NCBI GenBank assembly: GCA_965215945.1
Contig: CBDCFC010000045.1
Coordinates: 1-45,903, forward strand
DNA: 45,903 bases
Origin: JAHEKD01 sp965215945
GTDB taxonomy: Bacteria > Pseudomonadota > Gammaproteobacteria > Arenicellales > JAHEKD01
Reading direction: 5' to 3'
Below the pieces are notes generated by a model. The model was not told the DNA's origin and did not search any database. It saw only the letters and a list, made by a program, of their open reading frames with translations. Shown in pieces: positions 1 to 9,587 of this stretch (position 1 is the first letter of the stretch; each line of letters starts with the position of its first letter). The translations under genes and the position numbers were made by a program.

Positions 1-380
1 CTGATGAACAATTCAAGCAGACATTACAGGCGGTAACAGATCTTGAAATTGCCTACCCCCACGTCTTTCCTTATTCGCAGCGCAACAGCACACCGGCGGC
101 TAAAATTCCAAAGCAAGTGGATATGAAAACACGCAGAGCCCGGGCAAAGCAAGTTCGTGAACTAGGAAAAGAAGTTTTAACAGTGGTTTTAAAACGAAAT
201 CTAGGGAAAACTTGTACTGTGCTGACTGAGGAATCAATTGATAAAAAAACCGGGCTAAGACGAGCAAGAGCTGAAAATTATTTGCCCGTATTAGTGCCAA
301 ACAGGTTCAAGGCCAATCAATTACTAAAAGTGGTGAGTAACGAAATTAAAAACAATACTTTAACCACTAGCATGGGTTGA
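1..380 (+). CDS. mtaB: MtaB, tRNA-t6A37 methylthiotransferase (C-terminal part)
   Basis: The reading frame is open from position 3 and ends at the TGA at 378-380, so the gene starts before the window. The first residues contain HVFPYSQRNSTPAAKI, the end of the radical SAM barrel in MiaB/MtaB methylthiotransferases (usual form HVFPYS-R-GTPAA). About 60 residues follow that fit the C-terminal TRAM-like RNA-binding region. MtaB adds a methylthio group to t6A37 in tRNAs reading ANN codons. The Fe-S cysteines lie outside the window, so the choice of MtaB over MiaB or RimO rests on this motif alone. The in-frame ATG at 117 is internal and is not the start. Confidence 0.8.
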   Translation, partial: DEQFKQTLQAVTDLEIAYPHVFPYSQRNSTPAAKIPKQVDMKTRRARAKQVRELGKEVLTVVLKRNLGKTCTVLTEESIDKKTGLRRARAENYLPVLVPNRFKANQLLKVVSNEIKNNTLTTSMG

Positions 381-485
381 ATTTAACCTGGCCTGCCACT
401 GGCGTTTAACTTGCTCATGCTGACTCAAAAACGGTAAACTAACGCGCTTTCTAAAACTAGATAGATTTATTATTCGGAGTAATCA

Positions 486-920
486 ATGGCAATCGAACAC
501 ACCTTATCAATCATCAAGCCTGATGCAGTCGGTAAAAATATTATTGGCAAAATTTATGATCGATTTGAGTCTGCCGGGCTAAAAATAGTGGCGGCAAAAA
601 TGGTTCATTTAACACAGGAACAAGCCGGCCAGTTTTATGAAATTCATAAAGAGCGTCCTTTTTATAATGATTTAGTCAATTTTATGACTTCCGGTCCGGT
701 TATGGTGCAGGTATTAGAGGGCGAAAATGCAATTGCCAAACATCGTGAGGTAATGGGTGCGACCAATCCTAAGGAAGCCGCCCCAGGTACTATACGTGCT
801 GACTTTGCTGAAACCGTCGATGAAAATGCTTGCCATGGTTCTGATGGCCCGGACACAGCCAAAGTGGAAATTGAATTTTTCTTCGGAGATGATGGCGTAA
901 TTGAGCGGACTCGCGGCTAA
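486..920 (+). CDS. ndk: Nucleoside diphosphate kinase
   Basis: The 144-residue protein has the standard length for bacterial Ndk. This cytoplasmic enzyme moves the gamma-phosphate of ATP to other nucleoside diphosphates through a phosphohistidine. The N-terminus TLSIIKPDAV is the family signature, and the catalytic histidine is H117 in NACHGSDG (usually NAVHGSDS). CGGAG at 475-479 is a good Shine-Dalgarno sequence six bases before the ATG. TTGCTC (411-416) and TAAACT (435-440), 18 bases apart, are a possible weak promoter. The position before rlmN is the usual gammaproteobacterial order. Confidence 0.97.
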   Translation: MAIEHTLSIIKPDAVGKNIIGKIYDRFESAGLKIVAAKMVHLTQEQAGQFYEIHKERPFYNDLVNFMTSGPVMVQVLEGENAIAKHREVMGATNPKEAAPGTIRADFAETVDENACHGSDGPDTAKVEIEFFFGDDGVIERTRG

Positions 921-980
921 AATTTGAAACCATCCCATATAATGTCTTTTATGCTTTATACATTGTTATCGATACGCTGA

Positions 981-2078
981 ATGACCCAAGCGCAAACAAA
1001 TCTACTTGGTTTAAACCGTAATGATCTTGAATCGTTTTTCACCGACATGGGTGAGTGTTCATTTCGTGCTGGTCAAATAATGCAGTGGGTTTATCAGCGC
1101 CGTGAATTGTCGTTTGACAAGATGACAGATCTTAGCAAGCTGTTGCGCTTAAAACTTGAACAAACGGCCTGCCTTGAATTACCTGAAATTGTAAAGGACC
1201 AATTATCAATCGACGGAACGCGCAAATGGCTGTTGCGATTGGCTGATGGAAATTGTATTGAAACTGTTTTCATTCCGGAATCGGATCGCGGTACGCTGTG
1301 TGTTTCTTCGCAGGTCGGCTGCATGCTGACTTGCACCTTCTGTGCCACAGCCAGGCAAGGATTTAACCGAAATCTAACCAGTGCTGAAATTATCAGTCAA
1401 TTGATGGTGGCTGATTCATTATTAGAGAGAGCCGGGGAGGAGCGTGTTATCAGCAACGTGGTGATGATGGGAATGGGTGAACCGCTATTAAATTATGATA
1501 ACGTTATTCCGGCGATGAATTTGATGCTAGATGATTTGTCATATGGTTTGTCCAAACGCCGTGTTACTTTGAGCACAGCAGGTGTGGTACCCGCTATCTA
1601 TAAACTGAAGCAAGATTGCCCGGTTAGTTTAGCGGTTTCTTTGCACGCACCAACAGATGAGTTAAGAAATCAACTCGTTCCCATCAATAAGAAGTACCCA
1701 GTCGAGCAATTAATACAGGCCTGCCATGATTACGTTTCAACCCAGTCCAGACGGCGCATCACATTTGAATATGTGATGCTCGATGGGATCAATGATTCAG
1801 ATCAAATTGCCAGAAAATTAGTTAATATAATCAAAGATATACCATCTAAAGTTAATTTGATACCTTTCAATTCAGTCAGCGGTATTGAGTACACTTGTTC
1901 TGAGTCGAAACGGATTAATCGGTTCCGAGATATATTACTGGATGCAGGAATTTTCACTATTACCCGCAAGACCAGGGGAGATGATATTGACGCAGCCTGC
2001 GGCCAGCTTGCAGGTAAAGTGCGAGACAAGACCAAGCGTAGTCAACGACTGGCAGTACAAGTTGATACCAAACACTAG
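981..2078 (+). CDS. rlmN: RlmN, dual-specificity 23S rRNA/tRNA adenine C2-methyltransferase
   Basis: The 365-residue radical SAM enzyme methylates C2 of A2503 in 23S rRNA and A37 in some tRNAs. The Fe-S cluster cysteines are C114, C118 and C121 (CMLTCTFC), followed by the SAM-binding GMGEP motif at residues 164-168. The second catalytic cysteine is C340 in RGDDIDAACGQL, as required for RlmN/Cfr chemistry. The RlmN identity is favoured over Cfr by the ndk-rlmN-pilW context. A consensus TATAAT at 938-943 may be the -10 of its promoter, but I see no convincing -35. pilW follows with no intergenic base. Confidence 0.97.
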   Translation: MTQAQTNLLGLNRNDLESFFTDMGECSFRAGQIMQWVYQRRELSFDKMTDLSKLLRLKLEQTACLELPEIVKDQLSIDGTRKWLLRLADGNCIETVFIPESDRGTLCVSSQVGCMLTCTFCATARQGFNRNLTSAEIISQLMVADSLLERAGEERVISNVVMMGMGEPLLNYDNVIPAMNLMLDDLSYGLSKRRVTLSTAGVVPAIYKLKQDCPVSLAVSLHAPTDELRNQLVPINKKYPVEQLIQACHDYVSTQSRRRITFEYVMLDGINDSDQIARKLVNIIKDIPSKVNLIPFNSVSGIEYTCSESKRINRFRDILLDAGIFTITRKTRGDDIDAACGQLAGKVRDKTKRSQRLAVQVDTKH

Positions 2079-2747
2079 ATGTGGAAATTTAGCCAGTCAG
2101 TATTTGTATTCAGCATTAGTTTTTTAATCATCTCTTGTTCTAAGACCGTTGGCTCTCATGCTGTTGACGAACGTCAACGATTGGCCAAGCTACATAGTCA
2201 GCTATCCTTTGAGTTTATGCTCAATAATAATTTGAATGTTGCTCAGGGTGAGGCAGAAGAAGCTTTGCGTCTCGATCCGACCGGTGTAGAGGCAAATCAT
2301 GCTATGGCGCGAGTTCAACAACTACTTAACAATGATCAGCAGTTGATTCGCCATTATGAGCAAGCACTAAAAACTGATCCTTATGCAGTCGTTGTTCTGA
2401 ATGACTATGGACAGTATTTATGCATCCAGGGCAAGATTGATGAAGCGTTATCTAAATTCAATCGGGCCGGTGCGCAGCTTATGAATTCACAGCGAATGGT
2501 GAGTTATACTCGTGCAGCAGCTTGTTCGATTAATCATCAACAATATGATACGGCCGAGCAATATTTACTCCGGGCTTTGGAGTTAAGCCCTGATTCAAAG
2601 CCAGTGTTGTTAAACTTGATCAGAGTTAATATCAAGAATAATGACTACACAAAAGCTAATACTTATCTTGATCAATACATGAAAATCGAAACCAAACCGT
2701 CGGTAGAAGCATTAAAATTAGTGCAGCAAATAAAACGCAAGATATAA
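2079..2747 (+). CDS. pilW: PilW/PilF-type IV pilus biogenesis lipoprotein (TPR)
   Basis: The 222-residue protein begins with a lipoprotein signal: a hydrophobic stretch ending in the lipobox LIISC (cysteine 20). The remainder is tetratricopeptide repeats, for example around residues 57-120 and 145-200. PilW/PilF is the outer membrane pilotin needed for assembly of the PilQ secretin in type IV pili. The start codon directly abuts the rlmN stop codon, so the two are translationally coupled. The stop codon lies inside the left arm of the inverted repeat at 2745-2766. Assignment rests on the lipobox, the TPRs and the conserved position after rlmN. Confidence 0.85.
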   Translation: MWKFSQSVFVFSISFLIISCSKTVGSHAVDERQRLAKLHSQLSFEFMLNNNLNVAQGEAEEALRLDPTGVEANHAMARVQQLLNNDQQLIRHYEQALKTDPYAVVVLNDYGQYLCIQGKIDEALSKFNRAGAQLMNSQRMVSYTRAAACSINHQQYDTAEQYLLRALELSPDSKPVLLNLIRVNIKNNDYTKANTYLDQYMKIETKPSVEALKLVQQIKRKI

Positions 2748-2989
2748 TCTGGATATTTCATAAATCGAACTAGTAAAATGAGAAAATCACCAATGAATCA
2801 AGCAGATAATAAACTTTTGCGATCTATTGCGGATGAACAGATTGTTCTGTTTGAGTTTAGGCCCAATCTGTCGTCCCATTTCGATCGATCCTTCCCGCAG
2901 CCTATTACAATAGGGCTGCGACAACGATCGCCCGAACTGCTTAGCTAGATTGATCCTAATTCTCAAAGATTCATAAAATATCCAGATTA
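2745..2989. repeat. 245-bp MITE-like sequence with 22-bp inverted ends
   Basis: TAATCTGGATATTT (2745-2758) is repeated exactly in inverted form at 2976-2989. The match extends to 20 of 22 bases. Both ends carry TA next to ATCTGG/CCAGAT, which would fit a TA target duplication of the mariner/IS630 type. Inside is a strong hairpin: CGCAGCC and GGCTGCG arms around 2896-2920, flanked by CGATCG at 2882-2887 and 2925-2930. A 57-codon ORF (2778-2948) resembles nothing I know. The element fills the place where rodZ and ispG usually lie and ends three bases before the hisS ATG. Calling it a mobile element is inference; the inverted repeat is seen directly. Confidence 0.55.
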
Positions 2990-2992
2990 ACC

Positions 2993-4276
2993 ATGCAAAA
3001 AATTCAATCAATCCGTGGCATGAATGATTTACTGCCAGGTGAAAGTGGTTACTGGCAATACGTCGAACGAGTGCTTGCTGTGGTCGCAGGCTTATACGGC
3101 TATCAGGAGATTCGTACTCCAATCGCAGAACATACGGCTTTGTTTAAGCGTTCAATTGGTGAAACAACCGATATTGTCGAAAAAGAAATGTACACCTTTG
3201 CCGACAAAGGGGGTGATAGTTTGACGTTGAGACCTGAAAATACGGCCAGTGTCATGCGTGCAGGTATAGAGCATGGTTTATTTCATAACCAAAAGCAAAA
3301 GCTTTGGTATCTTGGTCCGATGTTTCGTCATGAGCGTCCACAAAAAGGTCGTTACCGCCAATTTCATCAATTTGGTTGCGAAGCGATTGGTTGGGATGGT
3401 CCTGATATAGATGCGGAGCTGATTCAACTAACTACAAGGCTCTGGCAAACATTAGGTTTAAAACATATCAAGCTTGAACTTAATTCAATTGGCACAGCAA
3501 AGGAACGTCATGCTTATCGGCAAACACTGATTGATTACTTTCAACAATATTTTGATCAACTTGATGGCGATAGCCAACGCCGCTTAGAGTCAAACCCACT
3601 ACGAATTTTCGATAGTAAAGTTGAATCGACTCAGGCTATTGTTGCTGATGCACCATTACTTGAGTCAAGTCTCAGCGATGAATCCAAAGCGCACTTTTCA
3701 GGGCTATGTGAATTACTGAACACGGCTGGTATTGAATATGAAATTAATCCGCGTTTGGTCAGAGGACTGGATTATTACAGTCTCACGGTGTTTGAATGGG
3801 TGACAGATCAGCTTGGTGCACAGAATGCAGTGTTGGCAGGTGGTCGCTATGATGGTTTGGTTGAACAACTGGGTGGAAAACCAACTGCGGGTATTGGTTT
3901 TGCTATGGGTATAGAGCGTTTAATTGAACTATTAAAACTTTCAGAAACTGTAGTATCTGATTATTCCCTTCACGCTTATGTTGTTACTGATAATAGTTCA
4001 GCGGCTTTAACTCGAGCTATAAAACTGTCTGAACAATTGAGGGATAATAATATTAACGTTGTAATTCATTACGGTGGTGGTAGCTTCAAATCGCAATTTA
4101 AAAAAGCAGATCAAAGTGGTGCTGAACTCGCTATTATATTGGCTGAGTCAGAAGTTCAGGCAAATCAAATCTCGGTCAAGCCGTTAAGAAACGATAAACC
4201 CCAGATTTTATATAATTTTACTGATGAGCTAGATAATGAATCGCTTAATCAGCTATTAAATCTGATTACACAATAG
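2993..4276 (+). CDS. hisS: Histidyl-tRNA synthetase
   Basis: The 427-residue class II synthetase charges tRNA-His. Visible motifs are LRPE at residues 79-82, class II motif 2 FRHERPQKGRYRQFHQ (111-126), the histidine-specific RGLDYYS (257-263) and motif 3 GIGFAMGIERL near residue 300. The anticodon-binding domain follows. Length is normal. No Shine-Dalgarno sequence is visible before the ATG; the bases upstream belong to the inverted repeat ending at 2989, so a sequence insertion may have replaced the native leader. This gene starts the hisS-yfgM-bamB-der run found in most gammaproteobacteria. Confidence 0.97.
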   Translation: MQKIQSIRGMNDLLPGESGYWQYVERVLAVVAGLYGYQEIRTPIAEHTALFKRSIGETTDIVEKEMYTFADKGGDSLTLRPENTASVMRAGIEHGLFHNQKQKLWYLGPMFRHERPQKGRYRQFHQFGCEAIGWDGPDIDAELIQLTTRLWQTLGLKHIKLELNSIGTAKERHAYRQTLIDYFQQYFDQLDGDSQRRLESNPLRIFDSKVESTQAIVADAPLLESSLSDESKAHFSGLCELLNTAGIEYEINPRLVRGLDYYSLTVFEWVTDQLGAQNAVLAGGRYDGLVEQLGGKPTAGIGFAMGIERLIELLKLSETVVSDYSLHAYVVTDNSSAALTRAIKLSEQLRDNNINVVIHYGGGSFKSQFKKADQSGAELAIILAESEVQANQISVKPLRNDKPQILYNFTDELDNESLNQLLNLITQ

Positions 4277-4313
4277 TAAAATCGCGCCCTGAATATTATA
4301 GATAGTCAGATCC

Positions 4314-4958
4314 ATGGCAAAGAAAATTCACGTCTCAGAAGACGAGCAACTCGAAAAAGTCAAAAAGTGGTGGAAAGACAACGGTACAGGTGTTGTTACC
4401 GGTGTTGTGCTAGGGCTAGGCTTAATCGTTGGTTACAACTGGTGGCAAAAACATCAAGACAATCAGGCATTGCAAGCTTCAACGGTTTTTTCACAACTGT
4501 TGGATGCCAACGACGCTGAAGATGTTGATAAGGTGGCTGAGTTAGGCGCCAAGCTGAAAAATGATTTCTCCAGCACTGACTACGCGGCCAAAGGATTGAT
4601 CCTGGCAGCGGTTTCTCAACTCAAAGCGGGTAAAACTGATCAAGGTAAAGCTGATCTTAGGTGGGTAATCGACAACTCTAAACTTATTGATAATCAGCTA
4701 TTAGCTAAATTCAAATTGGCCAGGCAGTTTTATCGAGAGGGTGAATATGATCAAGCACTGGCTTTGGTAGAAACTGAAAACAAAGCCGGTTTTGCTTCGC
4801 AATATTTTGAACTAATCGGTGACATCAAAAATAAACAGGATAATCTAAAAGAGGCACATGAAGCGTATTTAAAAGCAATGGAATTAATGTCACCTGAAAC
4901 CGCAGGCTCTGGTTACCGGGATATTTTGCAACTTAAAATTGATAATACAACAACATGA
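4314..4958 (+). CDS. yfgM: YfgM, periplasmic TPR protein of the SecYEG/BamB neighbourhood
   Basis: The 214-residue protein has a short cytoplasmic N-terminus with the typical EDEQLEKVKKWWKDNG, one membrane helix at about residues 25-43 (VVTGVVLGLGLIVGYNW) and a periplasmic TPR-like domain. In E. coli YfgM is an ancillary subunit of the SecYEG translocon that works with PpiD in handing over periplasmic proteins. The gene lies between hisS and bamB, as usual, and its stop overlaps the bamB start in ATGA. Identification combines topology, the N-terminal signature and position. Confidence 0.88.
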   Translation: MAKKIHVSEDEQLEKVKKWWKDNGTGVVTGVVLGLGLIVGYNWWQKHQDNQALQASTVFSQLLDANDAEDVDKVAELGAKLKNDFSSTDYAAKGLILAAVSQLKAGKTDQGKADLRWVIDNSKLIDNQLLAKFKLARQFYREGEYDQALALVETENKAGFASQYFELIGDIKNKQDNLKEAHEAYLKAMELMSPETAGSGYRDILQLKIDNTTT

Positions 4959-6115
4959 ATGCTTTAATAAAATGGGTGGCGATTATCACTGTCAGTGTGT
5001 TTTTGGTAACAGGCTGTGGGGGTGGAAAATCAAAGGAGCAAAAACTTAAGGAAGAACAGCAAGAAGACTTCATAAAATCTTTGCCTAAAACCAAGGCCAT
5101 TGATGTACTCTGGGATCGCGATCTTGGCGATTTTAGTGAACTGGGTTTTGAATTTGTGATTGATAATGGAGTCAGTTATAGCATTGATGCAGAGGGAAAA
5201 TTAGCCGCCATCGATCTCGAAGATGGCAAGCCTATGTGGCGTGAAAAATCACGCAATGAAATCAGCGCCGGTATTGGGGTCGGACCAAATGCACTTTATG
5301 CTGTTGATTATAAAGCACGCCTGGTCGCATTTGATCGTGAAAACGGTGAACAACTGTGGCGCTCTGAGATTCGTAACGAAGTTCTAATTCCTCCTGTTTT
5401 TGCTGGCGGCAATGTGATTGTCAAAACACTAGGCGCCAGGCTGATTGCTTTCGATGCCAGCACAGGTGAGCAGGTCTGGACTTATCGACACACCAAGCCA
5501 GGCTTATCTTTGCGCGGCGGCTCAACACCTGTGGTTGAGCGTAATTTTTTATTTACCGGCTTTGAAGATGGTCGACTGATTGCTGTTGATGCAATTAGTG
5601 GCAATCTGCTTTGGGATGTGCCAGTTGGAAAATCTACGGGTCGTGATGAAATTCAACGTCTGACTGATATTGATGCCAGGCCAATTATTGATGGTAATGA
5701 GCTCTATGTGAGTGCATTCCAGCGTCGTACCATGGCCTTGGATATCGGTGGTGGCAGTGTTGTTTGGACTCGTCCTTATTCAAGTTTCCGCGACATCGCT
5801 ATTGATAAACAAGCGCTATACATGATTGAAGCGAATAATAATATTATTGCACTGAATCGGGGATCGGGAGATATCATCTGGGCCATCGAAGATTTGACTG
5901 AAATCAATTTTACTTCTATTGCTGCGGTCGGTAGTAAATTATTGTTAACCGACGATGATGGCTTGGCCTTCATTATCAACCGCTCAAACGGTGAGATTAT
6001 CGGCAAACAGAAGATTTCTGGTGGAATACCACTCAATCAGCCTGTCGTGATTGATGATATTGCCTATGTGCTGATGGCAAACGGCGACTTAAAGGCTATC
6101 ACTATCAACGACTGA
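4955..6115 (+). CDS. bamB: BamB, beta-propeller lipoprotein of the BAM complex
   Basis: The 386-residue protein has a lipoprotein signal ending in LVTGC (cysteine 21). It contains repeated PQQ-like blades such as LWDRDL, VAFDRENGEQLWR, IAFDASTGEQVW and IALNRGSGDIIW, making an eight-bladed propeller. BamB sits on the periplasmic face of the outer membrane and helps BamA fold beta-barrel proteins. It overlaps yfgM by 4 bp (ATGA), so it is translationally coupled, and der follows 11 bp later. BamA itself is encoded at the far end of this window. Confidence 0.95.
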   Translation: MNALIKWVAIITVSVFLVTGCGGGKSKEQKLKEEQQEDFIKSLPKTKAIDVLWDRDLGDFSELGFEFVIDNGVSYSIDAEGKLAAIDLEDGKPMWREKSRNEISAGIGVGPNALYAVDYKARLVAFDRENGEQLWRSEIRNEVLIPPVFAGGNVIVKTLGARLIAFDASTGEQVWTYRHTKPGLSLRGGSTPVVERNFLFTGFEDGRLIAVDAISGNLLWDVPVGKSTGRDEIQRLTDIDARPIIDGNELYVSAFQRRTMALDIGGGSVVWTRPYSSFRDIAIDKQALYMIEANNNIIALNRGSGDIIWAIEDLTEINFTSIAAVGSKLLLTDDDGLAFIINRSNGEIIGKQKISGGIPLNQPVVIDDIAYVLMANGDLKAITIND

Positions 6116-6126
6116 TGGCATGACCA

Positions 6127-7458
6127 ATGATTCCTGTCATCGCATTAGTAGGCCGACCCAATGTCGGCAAATCCACGCTTTTTAATCGTTTAACCCGATC
6201 CCATAAAGCCATTGTCGATGATCAGCCTGGTGTCACCCGGGATCGTCAGTATGGACAAGGCAAAATAGGCGCTAAGCCTTATCTGGTTGTCGATACTGGC
6301 GGCATGTTCAATGACGATGAAATTTTACAGCCATTAATTGAAGAGCAAGTAGATCAAATTCTAAAAGAAGCTGATGCTATTTTGTTTATGGTAGATGGTC
6401 GTGAAGGTTTAACTCAAGCTGATAAAGAAGTTGCTGCTAGATTGCGTGTGAGTGAGTCACCCGTTTGTTTGATCATTAATAAAGCCGAAGGGCAGGCCAG
6501 GCAGATAGTCAGTGCTGAGTTCTATGAACTGGCTGTCGGTGATCCATTTGTCATCTCATCCAGGCGCGGTGATGGAATACAAAACGCCATTGAGCAAATA
6601 CTAGAGCCATTTCCTGCTGAACAAGAAAATGAAAATTTAGATGAAACTATTAAAGTGGCTGTCGTAGGGCGTCCTAATGTGGGTAAATCAACTTTGATTA
6701 ATCGTTTATCGGGTGATCAGCGTGTTATTGTGATGGATCAACCTGGCACCACTCGTGACAGCATTGAAGTTGAAATAAATCGTGATGATCAAAAATATAT
6801 CTTTATTGACACAGCTGGGGTAAGAAAACGTTCGCGTGTCGATGAAGCCTTAGAGAAATTGTCGGTTGTCAAAACCCTGCAAGCCTTGCATGAATGTAAT
6901 GTTGTAGTGCTAATGGTTGATGCGAGTCAGGAAGTTAGTGACCAAGATAGTCATCTGGCAGGACTTGTGGATCAAAGTGGCCGTGCCTTGGTTGTTGCAG
7001 TGAATAAATGGGATGGCCTTAGTAGTGACCAGCGTGCGGATATTCGCAATCAGCTGGATCGCAAATTCAAGTTCCTGGCCAGGCACGAGACCTTATTTAT
7101 TTCAGCTTTACATGGCACTGGCATGGGCGAGTTAACCAAGGCTATTAATAAGGCCTTTAAATCAGCACTTACTGTAATGACAACCGGGAAATTAAATCGA
7201 ATAATTCGTGATGCAGTTTTAGACCAATCTCCGCCGTGGAAAGGCCAGTTTCCACCTAAACTTAAATTTGCCCATCAAGGCGGTAAAAACCCACCCCGGG
7301 TGATTATTCACGGTAATAGTCTCGACAGTATTCCAGATTCCTATTGTCGTTATCTTGGTACAACCATTGGTCAACATTACAAGCTCATCGGTACGCGTGT
7401 TGAAATCGAACTGCGGCAAAGCGAAAATCCGTTTTATAAGGATAAAAAACGTAACTAG
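6127..7458 (+). CDS. der: Der (EngA), tandem-GTPase ribosome assembly factor
   Basis: The 443-residue protein has two G domains and a C-terminal KH-like domain, the layout unique to Der, which acts in 50S subunit assembly. The P-loops are GRPNVGKST at residues 9-17 and again at 181-189. DTGG and DTAG switch II motifs follow each. The G4 motif of domain 2 is a normal NKWD, while that of domain 1 reads NKAE (118-121), so the guanine-contacting aspartate is a glutamate. Similar NKxE forms occur to my knowledge in other Der proteins. Length and order after bamB are typical. Confidence 0.97.
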   Translation: MIPVIALVGRPNVGKSTLFNRLTRSHKAIVDDQPGVTRDRQYGQGKIGAKPYLVVDTGGMFNDDEILQPLIEEQVDQILKEADAILFMVDGREGLTQADKEVAARLRVSESPVCLIINKAEGQARQIVSAEFYELAVGDPFVISSRRGDGIQNAIEQILEPFPAEQENENLDETIKVAVVGRPNVGKSTLINRLSGDQRVIVMDQPGTTRDSIEVEINRDDQKYIFIDTAGVRKRSRVDEALEKLSVVKTLQALHECNVVVLMVDASQEVSDQDSHLAGLVDQSGRALVVAVNKWDGLSSDQRADIRNQLDRKFKFLARHETLFISALHGTGMGELTKAINKAFKSALTVMTTGKLNRIIRDAVLDQSPPWKGQFPPKLKFAHQGGKNPPRVIIHGNSLDSIPDSYCRYLGTTIGQHYKLIGTRVEIELRQSENPFYKDKKRN

Positions 7459-7516
7459 TTATTCTTTTTCTGACCAAGATTTAGTTGGAATATGCCTAGT
7501 AGTTTAAAATAATTAA

Positions 7517-9532
7517 ATGATGAAAAATTTTGAACTGGTCAGTGACTATCAACCCCAGGGAGATCAGCCACAGGCGATAGCAGCGCTGATTGAGGGTTTG
7601 AATGATGGCGAGGCTTTTCAAACATTGCTAGGTGCTACTGGTACTGGAAAAACTTTTACTATTGCCAATGTCATTCAGGATCAGCAACGGCCAACACTGA
7701 TTATGGCACCCAATAAAACCCTGGCGGCACAGTTATATGCAGAAATGCGGGATTTTTTCCCGAATAATTCGGTTGAATATTTTGTTTCCTATTACGATTA
7801 TTATCAGCCTGAAGCTTACGTTCCGAGTTCTGACACCTACATCGAAAAAGATGCATCAATAAATGAATATATCGATCAGATGCGGCTTTCGGCTACCAAG
7901 GCGTTACTCGAACGTCCGGATGTAATCATTGTTGCTACGGTATCGGCAATTTATGGTCTAGGTGATCCAGCGGTATATCACGACATGGTCATGCACTTGA
8001 AAGAAGGTGGCATCATGGAGCAACGAGATATTCTGCGCCGCCTGGCGGAACTGCAATACACCCGTAACAATGTTGAGTTGCATCGAGGGAATTTTCGTGT
8101 GCGTGGTGATGTCATTGACATTTATCCGGCTGAGTCAGATCGGGAGGCGGTTCGGATCGAATTATTTGGTGATGAAATCGAGCGGCTAACTTTGTTTGAC
8201 CCGCTCACCGGTGAAACCGACGATACGATTAATCGTTATACCATCTATCCGAAGTCTCACTATGTGACCGCAAAAGAACGATTGCTTAATGCGATAGATG
8301 ATATTAAAGCTGAACTTAGAGATCGATTAAAAGCGCTGCGCGATAATGAACGTCTGCTTGAAGCACAACGGCTTGAGCAACGAACGATTTTTGATATCGA
8401 GATGATGCAGGAATTAGGTTATTGCAATGGTATCGAAAATTATTCGCGCTATCTGTCAGGTCGTGAAGCAGGACAGGCACCACCTACATTGATAGATTAT
8501 TTACCATCAAATTCATTACTAGTGCTAGATGAAAGCCATGTAGGTGTGCCACAAATCGGCGCAATGTTTAAAGGTGATCGTTCACGTAAAGAAACCCTGG
8601 TTGAGTATGGATTCCGTTTACCTTCTGCTCTAGACAATCGCCCGTTAAAAATGGCTGAATTCGAAAGCATGATGCCACAAACAATATTTGTTTCAGCTAC
8701 ACCTGGGCCTTATGAGATGGAACACTCGGGCACTCCAATTGATCAAGTGGTGCGGCCAACAGGTTTAGTCGATCCTCAGATTATTATCAGGCCAGTGTTA
8801 TCGCAGGTCGATGACGTGCTAAGTGAGATCACCAAGCGAGTCGAGTTGAGCGAACGGGTGCTAATAACAACACTTACAAAGCGCATGTCAGAAGACTTGA
8901 CGGATTACCTCCATGATCACGGCGTCAAAGTCCGTTATTTACATTCAGACATTGATACGGTTGAGCGGGTTGAAATAATCCGTGATCTGCGGCTAGGGGT
9001 CTTTGATGTGCTGGTTGGAATCAATTTGTTGCGTGAGGGTTTGGATATTCCAGAAGTTTCATTGGTAGCGATTCTTGATGCGGATAAGGAAGGCTTTTTA
9101 CGTTCGTCACGTTCACTGATTCAAACAGTGGGCAGGGCGGCCCGAAATGTTAAAGGCACGGCAATTATGTATGCTGACCGTGTAACAAATTCGATTCAGC
9201 AAACAATTGATGAAACTGATCGTCGCCGAGAAAAGCAGATCGCTTACAACAAAGCCAATGGCATCACTCCTAAAACGATTGAAAAAGAAGTGCGGGAAAT
9301 CATTGATGGTGTGGTCAAAACGGGGAATCAACGCAAGCGCGGTAAAAATAAAATCCTCAAGGCAATTAAAGTTGAGGAGGATTATTCATTAATGAGTAAT
9401 AGTGAACTGTCCAAGTTAATGGCAAAGCTTGAGAAGAAGATGTATGCTCATGCTGAGAATTTGGAATTTGAAGAAGCCGCTTTGCTTAGAGATGAGATCG
9501 ATGTAGTCAAGTCGAATATTATTGGGGTTTAG
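7517..9532 (+). CDS. uvrB: UvrB, excinuclease ABC subunit B
   Basis: The 671-residue protein is full length. UvrB is the damage-verifying helicase of nucleotide excision repair; it is loaded by UvrA and then binds UvrC. The Walker A motif is GATGTGKT (39-46). The beta-hairpin that probes DNA contains SYYDYYQPEAYVP (91-103), and the DEAD-like box is LDESH. A C-terminal UVR motif (NLEFEEAALLRDEI) contacts UvrC. Two ATG codons stand in tandem at 7517 and 7520; either could serve. Downstream, 67 bp separate the gene from the IS5-family element. Confidence 0.98.
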   Translation: MMKNFELVSDYQPQGDQPQAIAALIEGLNDGEAFQTLLGATGTGKTFTIANVIQDQQRPTLIMAPNKTLAAQLYAEMRDFFPNNSVEYFVSYYDYYQPEAYVPSSDTYIEKDASINEYIDQMRLSATKALLERPDVIIVATVSAIYGLGDPAVYHDMVMHLKEGGIMEQRDILRRLAELQYTRNNVELHRGNFRVRGDVIDIYPAESDREAVRIELFGDEIERLTLFDPLTGETDDTINRYTIYPKSHYVTAKERLLNAIDDIKAELRDRLKALRDNERLLEAQRLEQRTIFDIEMMQELGYCNGIENYSRYLSGREAGQAPPTLIDYLPSNSLLVLDESHVGVPQIGAMFKGDRSRKETLVEYGFRLPSALDNRPLKMAEFESMMPQTIFVSATPGPYEMEHSGTPIDQVVRPTGLVDPQIIIRPVLSQVDDVLSEITKRVELSERVLITTLTKRMSEDLTDYLHDHGVKVRYLHSDIDTVERVEIIRDLRLGVFDVLVGINLLREGLDIPEVSLVAILDADKEGFLRSSRSLIQTVGRAARNVKGTAIMYADRVTNSIQQTIDETDRRREKQIAYNKANGITPKTIEKEVREIIDGVVKTGNQRKRGKNKILKAIKVEEDYSLMSNSELSKLMAKLEKKMYAHAENLEFEEAALLRDEIDVVKSNIIGV

Positions 9533-9587
9533 TCGTGAAAACTTCAGCACAGACAGATATATGACTGAAGTAGCCATTAAAGTACCT

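Noticed and set aside
2778..2948. 57-codon ORF inside the inverted-repeat sequence before hisS.
   Set aside because: It resembles neither RodZ nor IspG, has no ribosome binding site, and includes a strong hairpin. Treated as part of the repeat.
6478..6489. Der domain 1 G4 motif NKAE as a sign of lost GTP specificity.
   Set aside because: NKxE variants at this position are, to my knowledge, found in other Der proteins, so it is noted in the gene entry only.
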